64,000 nt of DNA from Paraburkholderia caledonica NBRC 102488 (GTDB taxonomy: Bacteria > Pseudomonadota > Gammaproteobacteria > Burkholderiales > Burkholderiaceae). Position numbers and translations under genes: made by a program. Positions within the stretch are counted from its first letter, which is position 1, and each line of letters opens with the position of its first letter. The stretch lies in assembly GCF_000685095.1 (NCBI RefSeq), contig NZ_BAYE01000011.1, positions 160,558 through 224,557 of the forward strand, written 5' to 3'. Positions 1 to 9,095 of the stretch are shown piece after piece. The notes beneath the pieces were generated by a model, which saw only the letters and a list, made by a program, of their open reading frames with translations, made no database searches and was not told the DNA's origin.

Positions 1-359
1 CGAACGCGGCGATTGCGTGGGACGCGATGAGAGCCGGCTCGGCAGGCTTTAACGGCGTGTTCACGAACTTTCACACGGACCTGTACAAATGGCTGCGCAA
101 CGACGCCGCCCAGGACCCTGCCCTCGCAGATGAACTCGCGACGTTCCTCGTGCTCGCCGCCGTCTCCGAATCGCTTGGCTATCCCGCGCTTGCGAAGATG
201 TACCACCAGCGCATCGGCACGTTCAATTCGATTCGCTGCCGCGTAATCGACTATGACGTCCGCGAACGGTTCTGGGCGCTGGATGCGATACTCGACAAGA
301 TCGTGGCCGGCACCGAGCATTTCCGCGCTCGCATCGCAGCACTGGATTCGAGCCGCTAG
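1..359 (+). CDS. Dihydrodipicolinate synthase (DapA)-family aldolase/dehydratase, 3' part
   Basis: The reading frame is already open at base 3 and runs to a TAG at 357-359, so the gene begins before the window and only about 118 C-terminal residues are present. The stretch GFNGVFTNFHTDLYKWL is the typical late segment of DapA-family TIM-barrel proteins, followed by the helical C-terminal region. The family catalyses Schiff-base aldol or dehydratase reactions on pyruvate or 2-keto sugar acids. The catalytic lysine and substrate loop are missing here, so the substrate cannot be named. The LacI regulator that follows on the same strand suggests a sugar or sugar-acid catabolic locus rather than lysine biosynthesis; this is inference from position. 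Confidence 0.7.
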   Translation, partial: NAAIAWDAMRAGSAGFNGVFTNFHTDLYKWLRNDAAQDPALADELATFLVLAAVSESLGYPALAKMYHQRIGTFNSIRCRVIDYDVRERFWALDAILDKIVAGTEHFRARIAALDSSR

Positions 360-454
360 CGGTGGCCCGCTCCTCTGGCGATCGCGGCGGCTACGCTAAG
401 AGTGACGCGACGGTAAGATGTCAGGCTTCCAGCTTCACCCCGCACTCCGAACTC

Positions 455-1540
455 ATGTCCGACACACCAGACTCAACCGGCTTCACCGCGACAGCCCGAA
501 CTCAGACGAGCCGCATGCGCCGTGGGACGGGCCGCACGGTGCTGTCGGATGTCGCGAAGCTGGCGGGCGTGTCGACGGCGACCGTATCGCGCGTCTATAA
601 CGAGCCGGAGAAAGTATCGGCTGCGGTGCGCGAGCGCGTCGAACACGCGGCGCTCGCGCTGAACTGGTTTCCCAACGCGGCGGGCCGCGCGCTTGCGTCC
701 ACGCGCAGCCACATCGCCGGCATCATCATTCCCACGCTCGACGACCAGGTGTTCGCCTCGCAGGTAAGCGGCATGCAGGCTGCGTTTGCGACGCGCGGCA
801 TCACGCTCGTTCTCGGCTGCTCGAACTACGATCCCACGCAAGCGCTCGTGCAGGTGCGCGCGATGCTCGCGCGAGGCGTCGAGGCGATGGCAATCGTGGG
901 TGACGCGCATCCGCCAGAACTCTTCGACGCGTTGCGGCTCTACCGCGTGCCGTATGCGGTCACGTACGCGTATCGCAAGGAGAGTCCGCACGTCTGCATC
1001 GGCTTCGACAATTTCGCGGCGTATGTGCAAATGACCGAACATCTGATCGCCCTCGGTCATCGTTCATTCGCGGTGTGCATTCAGCCGACGCGCGACAACG
1101 ACCGGGTGCAGGCGCGCGTCGCCGGCATTCGCGCGACGCTCGAACGTCACGGCCTCGCGGTGCGACCCGAACACATGTGCGAGGGGGAATCGACAATCGC
1201 ATTCGGGCGCCGCAGTCTGCGCTCCATCTGGCAAGCGGCGAGCGAACGCCCGACTGCTCTTATCTGCGGCAACGATCACATCGCGCTTGGCGTGCTGCGC
1301 GAAGCGGAAGAGCTCGGCATTGCCATACCGCGCGAGCTTTCAGTAACAGGCTTTGACGATCTCGAGATATCCAGAGAGATTCACCCCACGCTCACCACGA
1401 TGCGCGTGGATACCCGTGAAATCGGACAACTCACCGCGCAATATCTGCTCGACATGCTAGACGGCAAGCGGGCGCAACGCGGTCAAGAAGTGCACGCGCT
1501 ACTTCAGGTCAGAGAGTCGACGGGGCCGGCGTCACGATAA
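455..1540 (+). CDS. LacI-family transcriptional regulator
   Basis: A 361-residue DNA-binding repressor-type protein. The N-terminal LacI helix-turn-helix is clear (about residues 28-50, LSDVAKLAGVSTATVSRVYN), followed by the hinge with a PNAAGRALAS segment and a periplasmic-binding-protein-like effector domain ending in TGFDDLEISREIHPTLTT, the usual C-terminal LacI signature. An in-frame GTG at 362 would add 31 unconserved residues; the ATG at 455 gives the normal family length and was chosen. It lies 95 bases after the DapA-like gene on the same strand and probably regulates that upstream locus. Its last nine bases overlap the convergent aminotransferase gene. The effector is unknown. Confidence 0.85.
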   Translation: MSDTPDSTGFTATARTQTSRMRRGTGRTVLSDVAKLAGVSTATVSRVYNEPEKVSAAVRERVEHAALALNWFPNAAGRALASTRSHIAGIIIPTLDDQVFASQVSGMQAAFATRGITLVLGCSNYDPTQALVQVRAMLARGVEAMAIVGDAHPPELFDALRLYRVPYAVTYAYRKESPHVCIGFDNFAAYVQMTEHLIALGHRSFAVCIQPTRDNDRVQARVAGIRATLERHGLAVRPEHMCEGESTIAFGRRSLRSIWQAASERPTALICGNDHIALGVLREAEELGIAIPRELSVTGFDDLEISREIHPTLTTMRVDTREIGQLTAQYLLDMLDGKRAQRGQEVHALLQVRESTGPASR

Positions 1541-2743
1541 GACAACGTTGCGTGCCGCAGTGTCATATGCGCGCCGCAACCGCTTTGCGCCTTCTTCGAT
1601 ATCGGCAATACCCGGCGCCGCAAACGACAAACGCAACGACGCAGGGTCGATCCTGTCCGCGAAAAATGCCTTGCCCGGCACGAACATGACCTTATTGTCG
1701 ATAGCACGCTGTAGAAGCGCGGACGCGTCGATGCCTTCGATCCGCGCCCAGACGAACATGCCCCCGTCAGGCCGATGAAACTGGAACGTATCGCCGAACT
1801 GCGAGCGCAGTGCTTCGCATAGCGCCTCGCATTTGCGCCCGTACATTTCGGTGATGCGCGGCAGGTGTCGTTCGAGCGCACCGTCGGCCAGATATTCGGC
1901 GGCAATGCCTTGCGTCCACGGCGCACTGCACAGGTCGACGGTCTGCTTTGCAATCACACAACGGCGCGCAATTTCGGCCGGTGCGATTGTCCAACCTACG
2001 CGCAGTCCAGGCGCGACGATCTTCGAAAGACTCGCGAAATGCACGACCCAGTCACGTGAGCCCTCCACTTCGGCCGCAAGCGAGATGATCGACGGAACCG
2101 CGACCCCGGAAAAGCGCAGATCGCCGTACGGGTCGTCTTCGACGATAAGAAACCTGTATTGCACCGCAAGCTTGAGCAACGCGATGCGGCGCTCCCGCGT
2201 GATGGTTGCGCCGGTCGGATTGGCAAACGTCGGGACCGTATAGAGCAGCTTCGGGCGCGCGACCGTACCCGACGCCAGAAGCGCCGCGAGATGGTCGACG
2301 TCGAGGCCGTGCGCATCGACCGGCACGGTAACGATTTTCGCCTGCTGGAGCTTGAGTGCCTGAAGCGTAGCCGGATACGCAGGCTGTTCGGTCAGCACGA
2401 CATCGCCCGGACTCACCAGCACGCGAAGCAGCAGGTCGAGTCCTTGCTGGGAGCCCGTGGTCACCAGCATTTCGTTCAACGCGCATGGCACGCCACGACG
2501 CGCCATCAGGTCTATGAGTTCGTGCTTCAGACGCGGCAGCCCGTCAGTCGGCCCGTACTGCAGACAGCTGTTCGGGTCCTGATATGCGCGAGCTTCTGCC
2601 TGCTGCAAGCCGTCGACATCGAACAGATCGCTAGCGGGATAGCCGCCCGCGAATGAAATCATGCCTGGCTCACCCAGATACTTGAACAGTTCGCGAATCG
2701 GAGAGCCTGAAGGATTCTGGAAAGGGGCGGTGAATTCGTACAT
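1532..2743 (-). CDS. PLP-dependent aminotransferase, 2-aminoadipate aminotransferase (LysN)-like
   Basis: A fold-type I aminotransferase of about 403 residues without the GntR DNA-binding domain of MocR proteins. Seen in the sequence: MISFAGGYPA near the N-terminus, the TGSQQGLD segment, VEDDPYGDLRF (cofactor-binding Asp and Tyr) and ASLSKIVAPGLRVGW with the PLP-binding lysine. The family transfers amino groups from aromatic, branched-chain or 2-aminoadipate donors to 2-oxoglutarate. It is the last gene of the minus-strand operon at 6848-1532, after an FAD oxidase and an ALDH7 enzyme, which favours 2-aminoadipate as substrate. A start at 2776, 13 bases after the upstream stop, is also possible; 2743 matches the usual beginning of the family. 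Confidence 0.8.
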   Translation of the reverse strand: MYEFTAPFQNPSGSPIRELFKYLGEPGMISFAGGYPASDLFDVDGLQQAEARAYQDPNSCLQYGPTDGLPRLKHELIDLMARRGVPCALNEMLVTTGSQQGLDLLLRVLVSPGDVVLTEQPAYPATLQALKLQQAKIVTVPVDAHGLDVDHLAALLASGTVARPKLLYTVPTFANPTGATITRERRIALLKLAVQYRFLIVEDDPYGDLRFSGVAVPSIISLAAEVEGSRDWVVHFASLSKIVAPGLRVGWTIAPAEIARRCVIAKQTVDLCSAPWTQGIAAEYLADGALERHLPRITEMYGRKCEALCEALRSQFGDTFQFHRPDGGMFVWARIEGIDASALLQRAIDNKVMFVPGKAFFADRIDPASLRLSFAAPGIADIEEGAKRLRRAYDTAARNVVLS

Positions 2744-2789
2744 GTTTTCGGCGGTTGAGCCCAGGTCGTCAAGCATTATTCGTGGTCGC

Positions 2790-3962
2790 CTACACCACGT
2801 TTTTTTCCACGATAGGACGGTTTTCGAGCAGACGGTCCCAGTTCAGCGAAGAGAGATCGAGCGACACATAACGACCATTCAGAATCAGTTCGCTTACGCC
2901 GCGGCCCGTTGCAGGGCCCTGCTGAAGACCATGTCCGCTGTACCCGTTCGCGAACACGCAGTTTTCGATTTGCGGGTGATAGCCAATGATCGCGTTGTGG
3001 TCGAATACGTTGTACTCGTAATAGCCAGACCAGCAGTTCGCGACACGCAGCGCTTCGAACTCCGGCACGCGATGCGCAAGCGTCGGCCAGATGACGTCGT
3101 CGAAAAGGCCGTGATCGACTTCGTCGAGCGGCAGATCGTCAGGATCGTTATCCGCGCCCGGCGATGTGCCGCAAATGTAGGTCTTCCCTTCCGGCCGGAA
3201 ATAGACGCCGGTAGGATCGATCAGCAACGGACAATCCGCGAGGTGAGCCGGAGACGACACATTGAAAATGCTGCGACGGCGAGCAAAGACCGGAATGTCG
3301 ATGTCCATCATTCCGGCAATCTTCCGCGCCCATGCGCCTGCCGCGTTCACGACCGTATCGCATGCGAAGCGCTCGCCATTGCTGGCGATGACGTGCGTGA
3401 TCTTGCGGCCCTCGCGAACGACACCGGTCACATCGGCGGCAATGTAGCGCGCGCCGAGCGACTGGGCTTTCTTGCGAAGCGCCTGCACGAGGCCATAGCC
3501 GTCGAACCATCCTTCGCCGCTCTCGCCGAAGGCCCCCGACGTGAGGTCGGACACGTTCAGCCAAGGGAATCTGGCCTTCAGCGCTTGCTGGTCCATCAGA
3601 TTGATGTCCGCGCCAAGGCCCTTCTGCAACGCGTGATTTTCGCGCAGCGTTGCGTGGCCGGCGGCCGTGGCCAGAAACAGGTAACCGCCTTCGTGCAAAT
3701 CGATCGAGGGCTTGTTGCCGTCCACTTCAAGAAGCTCGCCGATATTGCGCAGAAATTCGATACCGTACAGCGACATCTGAATCGATAACGGCGTGGAGAA
3801 CTGCTGCCGGATCGAAGCGGCCGATAAAGCCGACGACGACTTCGCGTAGCTCGGATCACGTTCGATAACGGACACGGAAACCGTCGGATCGGAAGCGCGC
3901 AAGAAGTAAGCAATAGAACTGCCGATAACCCCGCCACCGACAATAACGACTTGTGAACTCAC
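2790..3962 (-). CDS. FAD-dependent amine oxidase (DAO family), candidate L-pipecolate oxidase
   Basis: A DadA/sarcosine-oxidase-type flavoprotein of about 390 residues. The FAD-binding Rossmann signature VVIVGGGVIGSSIAYFL sits at the extreme N-terminus, followed by the E-R pair of the ADP fold; NAAGAWARKIAG and the C-terminal NGYSGHGLQQGPATGRG are further DAO-family marks. The segment SIRQQFS resembles FOXRED1-like members. The start is taken as the GTG at 3962 because GGAG lies seven bases upstream; ATGs at 3983 and 4016 have no comparable site. It lies between the ALDH7 gene and an aminotransferase gene, matching the step that oxidises L-pipecolate to piperideine-6-carboxylate (AmaA role). 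The substrate is inferred from context, not from residues. Confidence 0.8.
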   Translation of the reverse strand: MSSQVVIVGGGVIGSSIAYFLRASDPTVSVSVIERDPSYAKSSSALSAASIRQQFSTPLSIQMSLYGIEFLRNIGELLEVDGNKPSIDLHEGGYLFLATAAGHATLRENHALQKGLGADINLMDQQALKARFPWLNVSDLTSGAFGESGEGWFDGYGLVQALRKKAQSLGARYIAADVTGVVREGRKITHVIASNGERFACDTVVNAAGAWARKIAGMMDIDIPVFARRRSIFNVSSPAHLADCPLLIDPTGVYFRPEGKTYICGTSPGADNDPDDLPLDEVDHGLFDDVIWPTLAHRVPEFEALRVANCWSGYYEYNVFDHNAIIGYHPQIENCVFANGYSGHGLQQGPATGRGVSELILNGRYVSLDLSSLNWDRLLENRPIVEKNVV

Positions 3963-4108
3963 GACTCGCTCCAGGTTGCACATGACCGGGCTGCCCCGGA
4001 AAGGGCCCGCCGGCATACAGCGGCCGAGTTGTCCGGCAGGGCCGCAACGACAGCTCGCGCAAAAAAACGGCCGTGGTTAAACAGCCGTGTACGTGCAGCG
4101 CAAAACGC

Positions 4109-5608
4109 TCAGCCGATGTTGAAATCGATGCCCTGAGCGAGCGGCAGTGCCGACGAATAGTTGACGGTGTTGGTCGCGCGCCGCATATAAGCTTTCCACG
4201 AGTCGGAGCCCGATTCGCGACCGCCGCCCGTTTCCTTTTCGCCGCCGAACGCGCCGCCAATTTCCGCGCCGCTCGGTCCGATGTTCACGTTCGCGATACC
4301 GCAGTCGCTGCCCGACGCCGACAGGAATCGCTCCGCTTCACGCAGGTCAGTCGTGAAGACGCACGACGAAAGACCGTGAACCGCTGCGTTGTTTCCGTCG
4401 ATCGCGTCGTTGAAGTCGCTGTACTTCAGCACATAGAGAATCGGGGCGAACGTTTCCTTCAGCACGACCGACGTTTGCGAAGGCATTTCGACGATTGCCG
4501 GACGCACATAAAAGCCCTTCTCATTGCCGGCAACCGCATGACGCTCGCCGCCGAACACCTTGCCGCCTTCGCTCTTTGCCTCTTCGAGCGCCGCTTGCAT
4601 GCGGTTGAACGACTGTTCGTCGATCAGCGGCCCCATCAGCACACCCTGCTCCAACGGATTGCCGATCACGACCTTGCTGTACAGCGCCTTCAAACGTTCG
4701 ACGGCTTTGTCGTACACGCCTTCGTGAACGAACAGACGGCGCAGCGACGTGCAGCGCTGACCGGCCGTGCCGACTGCAGAAAAAACGATGCCGCGCAGTG
4801 CCAGTTCCATATCGGCGCTGCCGGAGACGATGCCCGCGTTATTGCCGCCGAGTTCGAGAATCGAGCGGCCAAAACGGCGCGCCACTTCGACGCCGACCGC
4901 GCGGCCCATTTCCGTGCTCCCCGTCGCGCTCACGATATTGGAACGCGGGTCGGCAACCAGCTTTGCGCCGACATCGCGGCCACCGTTCACGACGCTCGTC
5001 AGGCCTTCGGGAGCGTCGCCGAATTCCTTCAACGCGTCCTGCAGAATCTTGTCGACTGCCAGCGCGGTGAGCGGTGTCTTTTCCGATGGTTTCCAGACGA
5101 CCGCATTGCCGCATACCAGCGCGAGCGCGGCATTCCACGACCACACGGCTGCAGGAAAGTTGAACGCGGAAATGATGGTGCACACGCCGAGCGGATGCCA
5201 CGTCTCAGCCATGCGATGGCCCGGACGCTCCGACGCGATCGTCAAGCCGTAAAGCTGACGCGACAACCCAACCGCGAAGTCGCAGATGTCGATCATTTCC
5301 TGCACTTCGCCGAGGCCTTCCTGAAGGATCTTGCCGGTCTCGAGCGTGATGATGCTGCCGAGCGCGTGCTTCTGCTCGCGCAGCTTGTTACCCAGCAGAC
5401 GCACCAGTTCTCCGCGGCGCGGCGCCGGCACGTTGCGCCAGCTTGCGTAAGCCTTCTGGGCGCTGGCCAGTGCGGCGTCTACCTCGGCGACCGTCCGGCT
5501 CGCGACGCGGCCGATAAGTTCGCCGTTGATCGGCGAATGGACGGCAATGTCGCCCGCTTCCGCGAGATGGGAAATACCGAGTTCCGAGAGAATGGCGGAT
5601 GCTTTCAC
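4109..5608 (-). CDS. amaB: L-piperideine-6-carboxylate (2-aminoadipate semialdehyde) dehydrogenase, ALDH7 family
   Basis: A 499-residue aldehyde dehydrogenase of the antiquitin/ALDH7 type. The catalytic cysteine is in GTAGQRCTSLRR (Cys286), the general-base glutamate in LELGGNN (Glu252) and the oxyanion asparagine in SAFNFP (Asn150). GQRCTSLRRLFVHE is characteristic of ALDH7, which oxidises 2-aminoadipate semialdehyde to 2-aminoadipate with NAD(P)+. Translation very probably starts at the GTG at 5608, with GAGGT eight bases upstream; a longer ATG frame to 5692 would add 28 unconserved residues. It is second in the operon after the DUF1338 gene, so the operon holds the enzymes for pipecolate to 2-aminoadipate to 2-oxoadipate and beyond. 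Confidence 0.88.
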   Translation of the reverse strand: MKASAILSELGISHLAEAGDIAVHSPINGELIGRVASRTVAEVDAALASAQKAYASWRNVPAPRRGELVRLLGNKLREQKHALGSIITLETGKILQEGLGEVQEMIDICDFAVGLSRQLYGLTIASERPGHRMAETWHPLGVCTIISAFNFPAAVWSWNAALALVCGNAVVWKPSEKTPLTALAVDKILQDALKEFGDAPEGLTSVVNGGRDVGAKLVADPRSNIVSATGSTEMGRAVGVEVARRFGRSILELGGNNAGIVSGSADMELALRGIVFSAVGTAGQRCTSLRRLFVHEGVYDKAVERLKALYSKVVIGNPLEQGVLMGPLIDEQSFNRMQAALEEAKSEGGKVFGGERHAVAGNEKGFYVRPAIVEMPSQTSVVLKETFAPILYVLKYSDFNDAIDGNNAAVHGLSSCVFTTDLREAERFLSASGSDCGIANVNIGPSGAEIGGAFGGEKETGGGRESGSDSWKAYMRRATNTVNYSSALPLAQGIDFNIG

Positions 5609-5813
5609 GATTGAGACCTCTTTGAATTTCCAATACGAAATTTTGGTACGTTCGGAAACTATACACGCGCGGGTATTTGCCGGCAACATCAACCGTTTCC
5701 GCTGCCGCCGCGCGGTCGGGAGCGTTATTTCTGATAGGAAATGCGGCTTGCGTTCGGATCGGCGTTAATTATGAGCATGAGACCCTCACCTGAAAGACGG
5801 GCCGGCGCTCCGC

Positions 5814-6848
5814 CTACAGTGCCGCGTTCGCGGTCATTTTGAAAATGCCTTGCGCATTGCCGGCGTCGAAACGCAGGTCTATGACCCAGCTACGCGACGC
5901 CTGATCGAAAGTACGCTTGCGAGTGATGAATTCATAGAAGGAGCCGGGCACCGTGCGCGTGACGAGCCTGTCGCCAGTGGACCTGAATTGACGCTCGACC
6001 GTGTCCGCGCGATAGGCGGTCTGGAAGACGCGGCCTGAGCGCGAGCGCTCGACTTCGGGTTTCATGGGCCGGCCCTTGCCCTTCTCTTCGTCCGACAGCG
6101 TGAACACGTCTTCCACGCGATCCGTCGCGTGATTGAAGGCGTTGCCTTCGGTAGCGATCCACGCCATTTCCGCTGATTCGCGCAACAGGACTTCGTAGTC
6201 CGCCTCGCTCGGCAGATCGTGCTGGCGAGCGAACGCGCCGACAATGACCGGCAGCAACTTGTGAGCTGCCTCGATAGCAAGCGAGCCTTCACGCTCCAGT
6301 TCCCAGAGTTGCGATACGGCGAGCGGCGTCAACGGATCTTTCGACGAATGGACCACGTTAGTGACTGCCTGCTGGAACTCGTTGGAGAAGCGTTCGGGAT
6401 GCAACTCACTCACGAAGAACTGCGCGATTTCATCGGGCGCGTCCTCATGCGCGTACGCACGGCCGGTCATGCCAAGTTTGTCGAGCGGATAGCGGCCGTT
6501 CAGCCTGAAGCCAAGCGGACGCAAGATGCGAGTGAATGCCGCCTCGCCCGGAGGCAACGCCCCGTTGCTCTCCCACCTCACCGTGCGCAACGCGCCGTGA
6601 TCGAAGTACACAGAGCCGCCGTTCGCGATTGTTTCGGTCGTATAGGCGCGCCCGTTCGGCGAACGCTCCAGCAGATCCTCGAATAAGGCCATATTCATCG
6701 CCTGCGCGAGTTCGGCGCGCGTCACAGTGCCGTCTTCCCAATCCGCGAGTGCACTCGGAAATCTCAGGGTTGTAAAGAGCGACTCCGTTTTGGCCGGGCC
6801 AAGCAGTTTCAGTAACAGGCGTTCAACGTTTGAATTGCGCATCTGCAT
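5814..6848 (-). CDS. hglS: DUF1338 metalloenzyme, 2-oxoadipate dioxygenase/decarboxylase (HglS)-like
   Basis: A 344-residue member of the DUF1338 family, whose characterised member HglS of Pseudomonas putida converts 2-oxoadipate to D-2-hydroxyglutarate using an iron centre. The three expected metal ligands are in place: His84 in YFDHGALRT, His240 in GNAFNHATDRV and Glu306 in GSFYEFITRK. The protein is clearly shorter than the roughly 450-residue HglS/YdcJ type, so it is a short-form member and its exact reaction could differ. It is the first gene of the lysine-catabolism-like operon and is transcribed divergently from a LysR gene. The pathway context (aminotransferase making 2-oxoadipate) supports the HglS role. 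Confidence 0.8.
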   Translation of the reverse strand: MQMRNSNVERLLLKLLGPAKTESLFTTLRFPSALADWEDGTVTRAELAQAMNMALFEDLLERSPNGRAYTTETIANGGSVYFDHGALRTVRWESNGALPPGEAAFTRILRPLGFRLNGRYPLDKLGMTGRAYAHEDAPDEIAQFFVSELHPERFSNEFQQAVTNVVHSSKDPLTPLAVSQLWELEREGSLAIEAAHKLLPVIVGAFARQHDLPSEADYEVLLRESAEMAWIATEGNAFNHATDRVEDVFTLSDEEKGKGRPMKPEVERSRSGRVFQTAYRADTVERQFRSTGDRLVTRTVPGSFYEFITRKRTFDQASRSWVIDLRFDAGNAQGIFKMTANAAL

Positions 6849-7023
6849 TTCTCTCGGGGGCGCGCCGCCGCAGCGGGAAGGTGTTCATCGACGGCATACC
6901 GGAAACGGTAGCCAAAGGAATAGACGAAGGAATAGCCAAGCTTACGTGATTCTCATTATTCAAAGTGTTGCGCGCCGCGTAAAGCGAGATTAAATTGCCA
7001 CTTGATGACTTTTCGGAATTAAC
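6849..7023. promoter_or_regulatory. Divergent promoter region of the lysine-catabolism-like operon and its LysR gene
   Basis: This 175-base region separates the divergently transcribed DUF1338 operon and the LysR gene and must hold both promoters. It is more AT-rich than its surroundings around 6940-7020, as expected for a LysR-controlled promoter pair. I could not pick out a convincing T-N11-A site by eye. Confidence 0.5.
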
Positions 7024-7929
7024 ATGCGCAAGTTCAAGGTTCCCGGCACGAGCGCGTTGCTGGCCTTCGAGGCCGCGGCGCGGCACGAAAGCTTCACTCA
7101 TGCTGCGAAAGAGTTGTCTCTCACGGAAAGCGCAGTTTCGCGGCAAATCTTGACGCTCGAATCCAATCTTGGCGTGCGCCTTTTCGTTCGCTCGAAGCAG
7201 CGCGTGATGCTGACTCGCGCCGGCCGTCTGTATGGCACGCAAGTGCGCCGCGCGCTGGAGAATCTGGATCGCGACACGCTGTCGATCATTGCGCACGGCA
7301 GCGGAGGCGGTTACCTGGAACTCGCGGTGCTTCCCACGTTTGCGTCGCAATGGCTGATTCCGCGAATGAAGGACTTCAACGACCGCAACCCGGACGTTCG
7401 AATCAACATGGGTGTTCGCACCGACCCGTTTCCCTTTGAAGAGTCGCATTTCGAGGCCGCCATTCACTATGGCAAGCCGACCTGGCCGGGTACGTCGTCG
7501 GACTATCTTTTCGGCGAAGAAGTCGTGCCCGTCTGCGCGCCGTCACTGCTTGCCAAGCCCGTCAGGAGAGCGCACGAATTGCTGAACTACCCGCTTCTCC
7601 ATTCGACGACGCGCCCCGACGCCTGGTCCCGCTGGTTCGCCAATCTCGGCGTCGAAGATAGCGCCACGATGCAAGGCGTCCGGTACGAACTGCACTCCAT
7701 GCTGATCAGCGCCGCTGCTGCAGGACTCGGCGTGGCCCTCGTTCCAAAATTTTTCGTCGACGCACAGCTGTCGCAACTCGGCCTCGTTATTCCGCTCGCG
7801 GCCACCACGGTCGAGGAATCCGCGTACTACCTCGTCTATCCGACGGAGCTAAGTCACGGGAAGCCACTCGAACTCTTCAGAACCTGGTTGATTGAGGAAG
7901 CCGGCGCCTATAGCGCGGCAAGGCGCTGA
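7024..7929 (+). CDS. LysR-family transcriptional regulator (GcvA type)
   Basis: A 301-residue LTTR. The N-terminal winged helix-turn-helix is plain (about residues 9-66, with FEAAARHESFTHAAKELSLT and VSRQILTLESNLGVRLFVR), followed by the two-lobed effector domain (YLELAVLPTFASQWLIPRM...). The GTSALLAFEAAARHESF beginning is typical of the GcvA/AmpR subgroup. It diverges from the operon encoding DUF1338, ALDH7, FAD oxidase and aminotransferase, so it is the natural candidate for its activator, with a lysine or pipecolate breakdown product as inducer. That role is inferred from the divergent arrangement. Confidence 0.85.
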   Translation: MRKFKVPGTSALLAFEAAARHESFTHAAKELSLTESAVSRQILTLESNLGVRLFVRSKQRVMLTRAGRLYGTQVRRALENLDRDTLSIIAHGSGGGYLELAVLPTFASQWLIPRMKDFNDRNPDVRINMGVRTDPFPFEESHFEAAIHYGKPTWPGTSSDYLFGEEVVPVCAPSLLAKPVRRAHELLNYPLLHSTTRPDAWSRWFANLGVEDSATMQGVRYELHSMLISAAAAGLGVALVPKFFVDAQLSQLGLVIPLAATTVEESAYYLVYPTELSHGKPLELFRTWLIEEAGAYSAARR

Positions 7930-8033
7930 CGCGGCGCGTCGCGGGTGCCCACGGCATGGCGCTTGCGCAAACCCGAAGTGCCGGGCCATGCGCGCGGCAC
8001 CAGGCGACCTCTTCCCTCTCTGCAGGAGACACC

Positions 8034-8762
8034 ATGAAACTTCTCACGACACAAGACGGCCTGCCGCGGCTGTCATGGGGCCCGATTTTCGCGGGCGTTA
8101 TTCTCTCGATGATCGTCTATCTGGTCATGAGCGTGCTTGGCACGGCTATCGGCGCGTCGCTGCTCGCGCCGATGTCCAAACCCGACCCGTTGCAAGGCTT
8201 CGGCTTCGGCTCCGGCGTGTGGGTCATCGTAACGACGGTTCTCGCTGTCTTCGTCGGTTCGTACTACGCGGGACGGTGCGCGCCCGTGCTCGGATGGCTG
8301 CATGGCCTGCTAGCATGGGCTGTCATGACGTTGTTCATCCTCTACGGAATGACTTCGCTCATCACGGGAGCGGTTAGTACCGCAGGAAGCGTTGCGGCGA
8401 CGGGTGCGCAAGTCGGCGCGCAAGCGGGCGCGACTGCGGCCAATCAGGGAGGCGGAGCCAATTCCATCGTTGACACTGCCAAGCAGCAGATGCAGTCGGC
8501 CATGGCGTCGGCGGCATCGATGGCGTCCAGCCCCGAAGCCGGACAACGGGCGCGCGAAACCGCTGACACGGCCGCGCGCGGCGTCGCTCGCGCCAGCTGG
8601 TTCTCTTTCGCGGCACTGATCGTCGGCGCGATTATCGCGATCGTGTCGGGCAGCGCGGGATTCCGCCATCAACCGCCGATCGAAGAAAGCGGCGGCTCGG
8701 CCGTTGGCCGCAATGCAGTGCCGGGCAGCAATCGCGTCGTTTCGCCGCGAAGCAGAGCCTGA
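8034..8762 (+). CDS. Predicted inner-membrane protein of unknown function
   Basis: A 242-residue protein starting at an ATG with AGGAGA six bases upstream; an earlier ATG at 7956 is not supported by a ribosome-binding site. Hydrophobic segments are seen at about residues 16-45 (GPIFAGVILSMIVYLVMSVL), 58-80, 85-108 and 190-212 (FSFAALIVGAIIAIVSG). Between the last two lies an Ala/Gly/Gln-rich stretch of about 70 residues that is probably extramembranous. There are no catalytic motifs. The C-terminal tail is polar and rich in Gly, Ser and Arg. No function is assigned; it stands alone between a LysR gene and small ORFs. Confidence 0.75.
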   Translation: MKLLTTQDGLPRLSWGPIFAGVILSMIVYLVMSVLGTAIGASLLAPMSKPDPLQGFGFGSGVWVIVTTVLAVFVGSYYAGRCAPVLGWLHGLLAWAVMTLFILYGMTSLITGAVSTAGSVAATGAQVGAQAGATAANQGGGANSIVDTAKQQMQSAMASAASMASSPEAGQRARETADTAARGVARASWFSFAALIVGAIIAIVSGSAGFRHQPPIEESGGSAVGRNAVPGSNRVVSPRSRA

Positions 8763-8783
8763 ACGGCAACTGAAGGAGACGGC

Positions 8784-8876
8784 ATGCGGCCCGCCTTGGG
8801 TTGCATGCCGCCGCATGTCGTCGTGCACCGTCGCGTGCGAAGATATGTTGAGCGTGACTGTCTACGGATCGCGTAA
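8784..8876 (+). CDS. Possible 30-residue small ORF
   Basis: An ATG at 8784 is preceded by GAAGGAGAC, an excellent ribosome-binding site at good spacing, 21 bases after the membrane protein gene ends. The ORF encodes 30 residues rich in Arg, Val and His (MRPALGCMPPHVVVHRRV...) and stops at TAA 8874-8876. Only the ribosome-binding site and position support it; the composition is not clearly protein-like and no family is recognised. Confidence 0.25.
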   Translation: MRPALGCMPPHVVVHRRVRRYVERDCLRIA

Positions 8877-9095
8877 ATCGCAAAGGCCGTTGCCACGAAT
8901 ACTTAATATTCGCTGTTGCAAGGAAAAAGACGTTGGATTCCCTTGCGCCTAATGCTGTGTGCATTCTCTCCGAAAAAATTGCCGACCGCTTTAGCCGCCC
9001 GTCAATAATCTACCCCATTGGTTATTTGCCGCATTTGGACTAATGTCTAATAACTCTTGGTTAGACAACAAGAACGAACGTTGCGAGGTGGGGGC
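8877..9095. promoter_or_regulatory. AT-rich intergenic region with a DosR-box-like palindrome at 9037
   Basis: Between the small ORF and the 82-residue gene the DNA becomes AT-rich. At 9037-9048 it contains GGACTAATGTCT, a GGAC-N4-GTCT palindrome like those near 35.3, 38.0, 51.4, 53.8, 54.4 and 58.7 kb. The site lies 47 bases before the ATG at 9096, where an activator-dependent promoter would be expected. Confidence 0.45.

Noticed and set aside
473..1060. 195-codon minus-strand frame inside the LacI gene
   Set aside because: It is an Arg/His-rich shadow of the LacI coding sequence without a ribosome-binding site or family likeness, as are most other long opposite-strand frames in this GC-rich DNA.
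4073..5614. 513-codon plus-strand frame opposite the ALDH7 gene
   Set aside because: The opposite strand encodes an enzyme with all catalytic residues; this frame is an antisense shadow rich in Arg, Ala and His.
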